In this document: piece by piece, positions 1-8,080 of the stretch
How the letters are laid out: the number at the start of each line of letters is the position of its first letter
How positions within the stretch are numbered: position 1 is the stretch's first letter
DNA from: Ureaplasma urealyticum serovar 8 str. ATCC 27618
Lineage (GTDB): Bacteria > Bacillota_I > Bacilli_A > Mycoplasmatales > Mycoplasmoidaceae
Length of the DNA stretch: 64,000 nt
NCBI RefSeq assembly: GCF_000169535.1
Contig: NZ_AAYN02000002.1
Coordinates: 186,001-250,000 of the forward strand
Reading direction: 5' to 3'
Notes under the pieces: model-generated
Told to the model about the DNA's origin: nothing
Database searches by the model: none
Seen by the model: the letters and a program-made list of their open reading frames with translations, nothing else
Translations under genes and position numbers: made by a program

Positions 1-2
1 CT

Positions 3-275
3 CCGCACGAAACTTTATTAGTTTTAGATGCTACTCAAGGCCAGTCAGGAATTAATCAAGCAAAAGCATTTAACGAAGTAACGAAAATTTCAGGGATTAT
101 TTTAACTAAAATGGATTCTACAAGTCGTGGGGGAATTGTATTAGCAATCAAAGATGCTTTTAATATACCTGTGAAACTGATTGGTTTAGGCGAAAAATTA
201 GATGATTTAAGTGTATTTGATTTAGAAATGTATGTTGATAGCATAGTTTTAGGAATGAAATTAGATGTTAAATAA
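3..275 (+). CDS. ftsY: Signal recognition particle receptor FtsY, 3' end only
   Basis: This is the last 90 residues of the SRP receptor GTPase, which docks ribosome-SRP complexes at the membrane for co-translational insertion. The window cuts off the 5' part. What remains is the end of the G domain: VLDATQGQSG, then the guanine-specificity motif LTKMDSTSRGG (family TKxDGTAKGG), then the closing LIGLGEKLDDLSVFD (family IGVGE...DL..F). These point to FtsY rather than Ffh, because the protein stops straight after the G domain with no M domain. It overlaps ylxM, the usual neighbour of SRP genes in Firmicutes. Confidence 0.93.
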   Translation, partial: PHETLLVLDATQGQSGINQAKAFNEVTKISGIILTKMDSTSRGGIVLAIKDAFNIPVKLIGLGEKLDDLSVFDLEMYVDSIVLGMKLDVK

Positions 276-564
276 GAATAAACGTTGATATTTGATTGCT
301 TTATATGATATTTATCAAGGATTATTAACAACAAAACAGTGTGAATATTTTAATTTACATTATTTTAAAGATTTGTCGTTTTCTGAAATTGCTGAACTAA
401 AAGAAGTTTCAAAAAGCGCTATTAGTGATTGTTTAAACAAAGTGTGTGACCAATTATTAAAATATGAACAAGCACTTTTAATTTATGAAAAAAACAAAAA
501 GCGTAATGATTTATATACATTAATCAACGATTCTGAATTAGTTAAAAAATTAAAAGATATATAA
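265..564 (+). CDS. ylxM: YlxM-type helix-turn-helix protein (UPF0122)
   Basis: Small (99 aa) DNA-binding-like protein of the YlxM/p13 family, genetically linked to the SRP pathway in Gram-positives. The start at 265 overlaps the end of ftsY by 11 bases and needs one UGA Trp codon (MLNKNKRWYL); starting there restores the family N-terminus seen before the LYDIYQGLLTTKQ segment. The middle FSEIAELKEVSKSAISD is a sigma-70 region-4-like helix-turn-helix. It is translationally coupled to ftsY, which supports a role in the SRP system. Its exact function is not settled for any species. Confidence 0.88.
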
Positions 565-580
565 ATTTCTTATTAAAATA

Positions 581-627
581 AAAAGAAAGAAACGGTTATT
601 AAATTAACAACGTTTCTTTCTTTTTTT
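581..627 (+). terminator. Terminator between ylxM and the converging lipoprotein gene
   Basis: A 14-bp stem (581-594 with 611-624) closes a 16-base loop and runs into a T-tract. A-rich and T-rich flanks let it work in both directions between converging genes. Confidence 0.85.
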
Positions 628-667
628 AATTTTGAATGTACATAAATCTTATTTAAAAGGATTTATA

Positions 668-3600
668 TTACTTATAGATATCCTCATATTTTTCTGGATA
701 TAAATAAGCTAATTGTTTAATTTGTTGGATAATCGAACTATTGTTAGCTCTATTTTCCCGATCACCAAAAAACCCACTAATTTGACTATCTATTAAACTT
801 CAACCTATAGTTTCTCACGTTGGATGACCATTTTTACTTGGAGTTCTACCAGTTGCAATTGATCCAACGAATCGTCCTTGTTCATCATATAAACTAGTTC
901 CAGATGAACCACCCGCAGCATCTATATAGTCAGTACTAATTGTTGTATATGGTATATCTGATTTATATAAAACGCCCTTACCACCTGTGACAAAATTAGT
1001 ATTTACAGAATCGATTTTTTGTATATTATATTCACGATAACGTAGTTCGCCAACCCCCATTGAATTTTGGTTAGTATTTGTATAACGAGGGAAAGTGCCA
1101 ATATACCAATCAACATCTTGGTTGCTTCTAACATATCTTGTTTGTGGACTAACCTCTAATGGTTTTATATTTTTTAAACTTAAAAAATATTTTATAACAC
1201 TAGTTTCTTCTGGAGACAAAGTTTTATTATTGTAAATAAACGGTTTATTTAAATCTTGATTTTTAAAAGCTTCAAAAATTGGTTTTAGATCGATACTAAC
1301 TACTGACCAATCTAATTCACTTATTTTATCATCATATCTACCCAAAGCATTATAGTGTTTATATATATTATTTTTTTGTAAACAAAAATCCATTACTTTT
1401 TCAAATTTTAATTTAAATGGAAAAGCAAAATATTGAAGTTGATTTTTTCCTGGAGTATCTTGGTCATTAACATTATTATAATTATAATATGGTTGATATT
1501 TATCCTTATTTAAATCATTTTGACTAATTACTTGGGGAATTACAACTGTATAATCTGCAAAATTCGAATATGTGTATTTTTCATTTCCATCATCATCGTA
1601 AATAGTTTTTTTATTTAAATTAATACTTTCATATTCCACTTTTCCAGCCCAATTTATTTGGGGATTATATCAACTACCACCACTACCAATAACATGATGA
1701 TCAGTTAACATATAATAACGGTAATCATTTGGATCATTTGGTTTTACCTTACCTAAAAAATTTCAAGTACCATCACTTGTTAAACTAAAAGTAATCGTAC
1801 GCTCACGAACTTGTTTTATTGCTGCTTTTGACATTTCATTTTCATTGTCTTTTAAAATTCTTGTGGTATAAGATTTCTTTTTAAATTCCTCTAATTTTTT
1901 ATCAATAATAACTTCATTATTATTTGTTAATCAATTAACAATAAAATCATATCTTCCAATAAAATATGATGGTTGATTTGAATTATTGTGTTTTCAAACG
2001 TAATCATAAAGCTTAATATTATCATTGCGTGGCTTAACTTCAACTTTTATCTTTGAACCATTTAAAAAGACATTAAATTTTAATTGTGATTTAATTTGTT
2101 GATAGATGTGATTTTCATAAGTTTCAGAACCTAAAGCATAATTTAAACCAAATTCAACATCTTCTAAAATGTGTTGTTTTTTAATTACTTTATATGAAAT
2201 AGGAATCATCACATGTGATCTTCGCATGTTTTTATCTGCAAGTTGTGATTCATAAATTAGATTAGGATCTAATTCTAAATCTACATTAAAGACAATATCT
2301 TCATCTTTAAAATTATTTAAATTACCAAAATCATGTAAATCTTTTTCTAAGAAGAAACCAGCAGTTGCATCCTTTTTTAATCCTTCCTCTTTAATTGCTA
2401 AGTGTGCAATTAAAGAATTTAGATGATATGACTCTTTATTATTTTTAATTAAATTAAAATCTTTATTACTTGTTATTGTGTTATACAAATAAAAACCATT
2501 AGTTGCATTATGCTTATAAATTGCATATTCTCTTTCATATAAAGTTAATGATATTAAATTACGTAAAGAATAAGGGATATTTTTTTGATCAGTATTATTT
2601 TTTCATAAGTGATTAAAATCTATTTTTGATAAATTTAATTCACCTTTTATTGATGAATCATCAAGAAAATTATTAATAATATTTTGCTTTGGATAAACTT
2701 TATGTCAAACACTAAAATTTGTATTATTAGCATTTTGAATCTTAACATGATCATTATAAGGTAACAAGCTGTTTTTATTAACTATTTTTATACTTTCAAG
2801 TTTATAATTTAATCCATCAAAAACATTAACAATTTTAAATTGTGCTAGATTTTTAAAATCAACACTTATATATTTATTTAACGGTATATATTTATTTAAG
2901 ACATTATTTTTAGTGTCGATTTCATATTTAAAAATAAAGGTTTTATTTTTTAGGATTTCAAAATCATTATTATTAAAATTAAAACAAGCAGAACCGTATA
3001 GTTGATTTTCTTTTATATCAAAGTAGTATTTAAGCGATTTTAATAAATATTCCTTGTCATTTTGATAGTATTCAAAACTATTTTCTTTAATTTTACCAAG
3101 TGAAGTTATATTATCATCAAAACGAATATGAGTAATAATAAATGTTTTCAAATCTTTTGGAAAATCATGTAAATCAAATATCATTTTATTATTATCTTTT
3201 TTTTCATAACTAAGAATTTTAGATCAGGGATTATTATAATCGTATGATTTAATTAATAATTGTTTATTATTTGCTTCTAAAAGTTTAGTATTATCATTAG
3301 AATTAGAAGAATCTAATTCAATGATTGCTTTTTTATTATTGTTATCAATGCTAATATGTTTGATTTTAAATTTAAATTCTTGCTTTGAATTTTTATTAAT
3401 ATCATTAAAAGAATAGTTTTGAAAATTCTTGGCTTTAAAGTTTGTTTGATCACTAACAAAACTAAAATATTTTTGTAATTCTAGCTCATTTTGATTTAAG
3501 ATGTCTTGATTAAGATTCTCAACTTCTTGTATATTAATGTTTTGCTGTTCAAATGCATCTGGTAACACTTTATCATTAAAATTATTTTTATCATTAAGTT

Positions 3601-4465
3601 CAATTTTAGTATTATAAGGACTATCAATATATTTTTTATCATTAGTATTTAAGTCTTTATGATTATGAGTATTTGTTTTAATATCTAATATTGTAAAAAT
3701 ACTTTCATGATTAGATAACTTTTCGAAAACATTTGGATTAATATTAGGTGGATTAGTATCTAAAAATCTAAGACTTACAATTCGATATTTATTATTTAAA
3801 TTTAAATTATTTAAATTAAATTCTACATTAAAATCATTATCAATTTTGCTAATTATTTCGTTATTAGGCACTAAATTATTACTTAAATTTTCAAATTCTA
3901 ATGCTATTTTTTCATTTACTCTTACATCAGAATTCTTAGGAATGCTAAAAGATATTAATGCATTTTGATTAAAAACTTTTATTTTAAAATTATTGATTTT
4001 AATGGGTATTGGCTTTATTGAAAAAATAGCATTATTTAGGTTAGTTTTTAAATAAACATCTGTTCTTTTTTGATTATTGAAAGTTAAATTTTGAATTTGA
4101 TATTTACGATTAGGAGTTAAATTAGAGAAAATAAAATCATAATTTTGCTCATCATTAATATTTAAGGGATCTGATGTAAATTTGTGACCATTATTATCTT
4201 TATAAGTTAAGGTTATAGTAGTATTTGGTGATTTAAAATTAAATTTTTTTAATTTTAAATTAATAATTGTTTTATTTTGATTAATAAATTTAGGTTTACT
4301 AATATTTTCTATATTAATTATATTCTCATCAAAAACATCTAAGACATTTTCTTTATTTGTTTTTGGTGCTTCTTGATTTTTGCACATGATTAAAAAAGAA
4401 GCAAGGGGGAGTAAAAATAACACTCCACCGAATTTTCATCATTTTTTGTTTTTTATTCTTTTCAT
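668..4465 (-). CDS. Surface lipoprotein with DUF31/MIP-type trypsin-like serine peptidase domain
   Basis: A single 1265-residue reading frame, intact with UGA as Trp. Residues 1-28 form a lipoprotein-like signal (basic start, hydrophobic core, Cys28 in a loose lipobox FLIMC). About residues 40-450 hold beta-rich repeats like those of Ureaplasma surface antigens (a recurring pattern of conserved N, K/Y-I and LxFxN). The C-terminal part is a chymotrypsin-fold peptidase: LTDHHVIG carries the His (residue 923 or 924), DWSVVSID the Asp (Asp1052) and GGSSGTSL the nucleophile (Ser1188). This is the layout of the mycoplasma DUF31 / MIP family, whose studied members cleave immunoglobulin heavy chains. 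It probably acts outside the cell, membrane anchored. Substrate is inference; no companion Ig-binding (MIB-like) gene is recognisable beside it. It converges on ylxM and diverges from the tRNA genes. Confidence 0.82.
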
Positions 4466-4610
4466 ATTTTTATTTTATCTGAAATATTTTAAAATATTTT
4501 ATTATTATTTTTAATTGCTTTCATAATTAAAAATAATATAATAAAAATAACATTTATCTTTTTATATAAAGAGTAAATATTTTGTGTAATTAAAAATATT
4601 TTAAAAAATA

Positions 4611-4639
4611 TTGCTTTTTGAATTTGTCTGTTGTATAAT
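4611..4639 (+). promoter_or_regulatory. Candidate promoter of the tRNA pair
   Basis: TTGCTT (4611-4616), a 17-base spacer and a perfect TATAAT (4634-4639) lie 13 bases ahead of tRNA-Ile. The -10 is convincing and the -35 is weak, as usual in mollicutes. Confidence 0.5.
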
Positions 4640-4652
4640 AATATGGTACATT

Positions 4653-4729
4653 GGAAGTATAGCTCAGTTGGTTAGAGCACACCCCTGATAAGGGTGAGGT
4701 CGGTGGTTCGAGCCCACTTATTTCCACCA
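4653..4729 (+). tRNA. tRNA-Ile (anticodon GAU)
   Basis: A 77-base cloverleaf including encoded CCA. The acceptor stem GGAAGTA pairs with TATTTCC with one G-T wobble. It has a D-loop AGCTCAGTTGGTTAGAGC, anticodon loop CTGATAA (GAU) and T-loop GGTTCGAGCC. It lies 3 bases ahead of tRNA-Ala. Confidence 0.97.
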
Positions 4730-4732
4730 TTT

Positions 4733-4808
4733 GGGGACGTAGCTCAATTGATAGAGCACCTGATTTGCACTCAGGAGGTCGTGGGTTTGACCCCCATCGT
4801 CTCCACCA
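4733..4808 (+). tRNA. tRNA-Ala (anticodon UGC)
   Basis: A 76-base cloverleaf with encoded CCA. Acceptor GGGGACG pairs with CGTCTCC; the anticodon loop TTTGCAC gives UGC; the T-loop is GGTTTGACCC. It is co-transcribed with tRNA-Ile. In many bacteria this Ile-Ala pair sits in the rRNA spacer, but here it stands alone with no rRNA nearby. Confidence 0.97.
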
Positions 4809-4818
4809 TTATAATTAT

Positions 4819-4849
4819 AAAAACCAAACCAAAAAGGCTTGGTTTTTTT
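4819..4849 (+). terminator. Terminator of the tRNA operon
   Basis: An AAACCAA / TTGGTTT stem (4821-4827 with 4839-4845) is followed by a run of T. It ends the Ile-Ala transcript 11 bases after the CCA end. Confidence 0.75.
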
Positions 4850-4867
4850 CTTGTCTTAAATAAGATT

Positions 4868-4900
4868 AAAAAACCCATAATTAATAATTATAGGTTTTTT
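4868..4900 (-). terminator. Terminator of the silent antigen cassette
   Basis: An A-rich arm ending in ACCCATAATTA pairs with TAATTATAGGT and T's around 4868-4900. The minus-strand copy ends in a T-run, so it serves the leftward gene ending at 4905; it may also back up the tRNA terminator. Confidence 0.65.
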
Positions 4901-4904
4901 GGTT

Positions 4905-6353
4905 TTATTTTTTATTTACTACATTATCTAATTCAATAAAATTTTTAATAATATCTCTTCCTTTATAATCTATTCCAACAATTTGTTTAGCAATTGCTGT
5001 AGCTACTTTTATAGCAGATTCTTTTGTCTTTTTAATTTTTTCATCACCAGCTTGTTTATTATCATTAAAGTCGATTGGATTTTTTTCTAGATCAATTGGA
5101 AAATCAGCATTAACATTGAATTGTTTATTTAAATATGGTAATAATTGTTGGTTAAAGGCGATATTAGCCATGTGATACTTAGCATTCTTATTTAATTCTT
5201 TTACGAAAGAAACAACCGATGAATTTATTAATTGTGATTTTTTAATTTCAACAACTGAAATTTTTGTTTTATCTGTTGGTGCAGCAAGATTGTTTTCTAC
5301 TTTTTGATCTTTACTATATTCGTAAAAAGTTAAACGTAAAATTGTTGGATCAGATATATCAATTAATTTATTAGTATTAGTATCTAACTTTTTAAATGCA
5401 ATATTTTTTAGTTTTTCAGATATATCAAAACCCAATCCAACTGAAAATTTAGCTTCTATTTTATCACTAGAATTTTTAATATCATTGGTTGATAGATGTC
5501 GAAATGAAATATGATTTTGTTCGATATTATTAACATTATCATTATTTAATGCAACATTTGCAATTTTAACATTAGTTAATTTAACATCATAATTTACATT
5601 ATCTTTATTCATTTTATCTTTTAAATCAATTTCTAAACCATTAGGATTTAATAATTGATTCTTTGTTAATGATTTATGAACTACTTGTAAACTACTATCT
5701 TTTTTAATTTCAATATCAAATGTTAATACAGGTTGATTGTCTTGAAAAGAATTTAATATGCTAAAATCTTGTAATTTAATATTAATTTTTTTATTGGCCT
5801 TATTAATGATTGTATTTAATTTTGCTTGTTTAATATATTGGTTTAATAATTCTTGTTGGTCTTCTTGTTTTAAATCAAATTTAATTTTATTATTATTTAG
5901 AGTAAATTTTGATATTTTATAGTTAATATTAGATACTAAACCATTTAATTTACCTGTAAGAATCTTTTTATTTGCATCAAATACCAATTCAGTAGCACTA
6001 ATAGCAGAAGCACCATCATTAACACTATCTTTAACTTCTAAAACAAAATCTTTCTTATTAGGATCTGCTAATTCAAATTTACTAAATGCAACTTCAATAA
6101 TAGCAGTGCCGTTTTGAATTTTATTAATTGTTATTTTATTTGCAACGACCTCATCCTTTTTAGTAGATGCTGGTGTTGATGGGTTTTCTGGTGTTGATGT
6201 AGATTTTTGACTAGGAACTTGTTCAAAAGCTACTGTTTGATAATTCAAATTATCGTTTATATTAATTTCAATATATATATATATATATATAGAAGTGAAG
6301 TAGTTAACTCGATAAAATGATAAATTTATACGATATTTTTTGACAATAATCAA
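4905..6353 (-). CDS. Silent C-terminal cassette of the invertible surface-lipoprotein element (UU171-like)
   Basis: Leftward frame without a genuine start in this orientation. The first ~30 residues (MIIVKKYRINLS... with an IYIYIYI stretch from an AT repeat) are read from intergenic DNA and lack a signal peptide. Real similarity begins at the 56-bp inverted repeat (6202-6257), whose peptide NDNLNYQTVAFEQVPSQKS is identical to one in the rightward gene at 6528. Beyond it are a Ser/Thr/Pro-rich linker, a beta-rich domain (FELADPNKKDF...NYKISKFTLNNNKI) like the one in the gene at 30201, and a C-terminal domain (KSQL..., KYHMANIAFNQQLLPYL) shared with the genes at 6528 and 46080. Inversion of 6202-6985 would supply promoter, signal and N-terminus in frame. 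Established work on Ureaplasma describes such a UU171/UU172 switch. Confidence 0.8.
   Translation of the reverse strand: MIIVKKYRINLSFYRVNYFTSIYIYIYIEININDNLNYQTVAFEQVPSQKSTSTPENPSTPASTKKDEVVANKITINKIQNGTAIIEVAFSKFELADPNKKDFVLEVKDSVNDGASAISATELVFDANKKILTGKLNGLVSNINYKISKFTLNNNKIKFDLKQEDQQELLNQYIKQAKLNTIINKANKKINIKLQDFSILNSFQDNQPVLTFDIEIKKDSSLQVVHKSLTKNQLLNPNGLEIDLKDKMNKDNVNYDVKLTNVKIANVALNNDNVNNIEQNHISFRHLSTNDIKNSSDKIEAKFSVGLGFDISEKLKNIAFKKLDTNTNKLIDISDPTILRLTFYEYSKDQKVENNLAAPTDKTKISVVEIKKSQLINSSVVSFVKELNKNAKYHMANIAFNQQLLPYLNKQFNVNADFPIDLEKNPIDFNDNKQAGDEKIKKTKESAIKVATAIAKQIVGIDYKGRDIIKNFIELDNVVNKK
6202..6257 (-). repeat. Left 56-bp inverted repeat of the invertible element
   Basis: By eye an exact reverse complement of 6930-6985 over 56 bases. 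It lies in the coding frame of the silent cassette and encodes NDNLNYQTVAFEQVPSQKS. The match stops abruptly at both ends, as expected for a recombination crossover region. Confidence 0.93.
6271..6290. repeat. (AT)10 dinucleotide tract inside the invertible segment
   Basis: Ten uninterrupted AT units lie 13 bases inside the left inverted repeat. Such tracts slip during replication. Here it separates the repeat from the promoter region, and after inversion it would lie next to the other repeat. Confidence 0.9.
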
Positions 6354-6368
6354 ATAAAATTGTAAAAT
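6340..6368 (+). promoter_or_regulatory. Strong candidate promoter inside the invertible segment
   Basis: TTGACA (6340-6345), 17-base spacer, TAAAAT (6363-6368), directed at the lipoprotein gene 160 bases downstream. It lies between the two inverted repeats, so it flips together with the N-terminal coding part. Confidence 0.55.
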
Positions 6369-6470
6369 AAATTAGTAAATGTGCTAATGCATTTACAATT
6401 TTTGTGTGTCTTAAAATAAATTATACAAATAAAATTGTTTTATGTACAATATACAATGTTTTTTTAAATT

Positions 6471-6498
6471 TTGACAATTAGAATGATTTAAATAACAA
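6471..6498 (+). promoter_or_regulatory. Second candidate promoter of the phase-variable lipoprotein
   Basis: TTGACA (6471-6476), 16-base spacer, TAACAA (6493-6498), 30 bases ahead of the ATG. The -35 is perfect and the -10 is poor. It may be the proximal promoter, in tandem with the one at 6340. Confidence 0.4.
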
Positions 6499-6527
6499 AA
6501 ATTAATCTATCAGGAGATTATATATAA

Positions 6528-8027
6528 ATGAAATTATTAAAAAACAAAAAATTTTGAGCAATGTCATTAGGTGCTATTGCAATTAGTACAAGTATTGTTG
6601 CGTTTGCAGCTTCTTGTTCAAATTCAAATATTAAATCTAAGTTAAGTAAACAATTAGCACAAACAAAAGATGGAAAAAATTATTTTGCTGTTTATGAAAT
6701 TGAAAATTATACTAAACTAACAGATGAAGAAAAGAAATCATTAGAAAATCTTGAGTTTGGTGTTTCTGTTTTAGATAAAGATGGTAAAAATCCAGTAAAT
6801 ATTAAAGTTAAAGGAGTTCAAAAAGACGGTAAGGTTTACGTTAAATTACCACGTAAACCTGAAGTAAATGAAAAATTACTTGTTGTACCAACTAAAAATA
6901 TTTTAAAAACAGAAGCATTAGTTTTAAATAACGATAATTTGAATTATCAAACAGTAGCTTTTGAACAAGTTCCTAGTCAAAAATCAGAACCAAAAGAAGA
7001 AAAGCAAACTAAAGCTGTTGATTATGAAAAAGCAATTAAAGATGAAGATTATGTAAAACAAATTACATTATCTAATTTAGAAAAATATATTAGTAATGAG
7101 TATCAATATTTAAATCCAAATAATAAAACACTAGATTATAAGAATCATAATTTTGTTCAAAAATTTTTAGATGAAATTGATGTTTTAGCGCAAAAATTAG
7201 AAAGCAACGACCTTAATTTAGAAGATAAACAAATTTATGAAAAGATTATTTTAGGATTGCGTTGATTACTAGCAGAAGATAATAATGAAACTAAAAATAA
7301 AGCCTTAGCATTATTTAAAGATTACTTTACAACAATCATGAAAGCAACCAAAGTAAATGATAAAGTTCATTATGATCCAATTTTTATTAATGAATTTTAT
7401 GGCTCAATGAGTAATTTGTTTGAAGAGCATAACTTAGAGCCATCAGTAGAAATTGAATCTAATAAAATTCGTATTATTAAAGAAGATAAGGATGTAATAA
7501 AAGACAAAACAGTTACTGCAACATTTAATTTATACAATGGTTTTGACTGACCAACATTATTAAAAGATGTTGTATTTAAAGAATATAAGAAAGATAGTGA
7601 AGGTAAAGTTGAATTAAAAGATGGCAAACCAGTTGAAACTGATAAAATAATTGAAGACCCTGTAGTAATGCGTTTACAAATTGCAGAATATCCAAAAGAT
7701 TGAAAAACAAGTGAAAAAGATCCACAAAATTATTCATATGTTGATTTTAAAAAATCAGAAGTTTTAAAATCACCAAAACTAGTGTTTACCAAGGTGTTTA
7801 ATTTAGATAAAGAACAAAAATATCATGTTAAAAATGTAATGTTTAGTCATAAATTGATTCCTAATTTATTAAAAGCATTTAATATTGAAAATAAAGGCAA
7901 TAATACTCAAAACGAATTAAGTGCTAAAATTAAATCAAATTTAACTCTAGTTGATGAAAAAACACAAACAAATTTAAATACAAATTACATTCCTTTATCA
8001 CTTACAGAAACAAATAATAAAAAATAA
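6528..8027 (+). CDS. Phase-variable surface lipoprotein, MBA N-terminal paralogue (UU172-like), ON orientation
   Basis: A 499-residue lipoprotein. ATG 6528 follows an AGGAGA ribosome site. The signal (MKLLKNKKFWA..., lipobox AFAASC, Cys30) is nearly the same as in the gene at 30201. Residues ~31-134 form the MBA-type N-terminal domain (KLSKQLAQTKDGKNYF ... RKPEVNEKLLVVP). Residues 135-153 are encoded by the right inverted repeat, and the rest is a C-terminal cassette ending in a domain (KYHVKNVMFSHKLIPNLLKAFNI) homologous to the silent leftward cassette. It should be anchored at the cell surface and seen by antibodies. Inversion between the 56-bp repeats would replace everything after residue ~153. 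The frame uses several UGA Trp codons. Confidence 0.9.
6930..6985 (+). repeat. Right 56-bp inverted repeat of the invertible element
   Basis: Starts exactly on a codon boundary of the rightward gene (AAC for Asn135) and occupies the same codon phase as the left copy in the silent cassette. Recombination therefore keeps the frame in both orientations. Confidence 0.93.
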
Positions 8028-8034
8028 TTAATAT

Positions 8035-8077
8035 AAAAACTCTAGTTGGTATCTTTAAAATAGCACTAGAGTTTTTT
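8035..8077 (+). terminator. Terminator of the phase-variable lipoprotein gene
   Basis: An 11-bp stem AAAAACTCTAG / CTAGAGTTTTT (8035-8045 with 8066-8076) plus T-run, 8 bases after the stop codon. It also lies just beyond the end of the converging gene at 8081. Confidence 0.85.
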
Positions 8078-8080
8078 ATA

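Noticed and set aside
56-334. 92-codon leftward frame
   Set aside because: Antisense shadow of ftsY, whose GTPase motifs are clear on the plus strand.
668-4465. Series of apparently broken or truncated leftward genes
   Set aside because: All breaks are UGA codons in one frame (low base of each codon at positions equal to 2 modulo 3). Reading UGA as Trp gives a single intact gene; I checked the three gaps for TAA/TAG and found none.
4694-4939. 81-codon rightward frame across the tRNAs
   Set aside because: It runs through both tRNA genes and a terminator; the tRNA folds explain the sequence.
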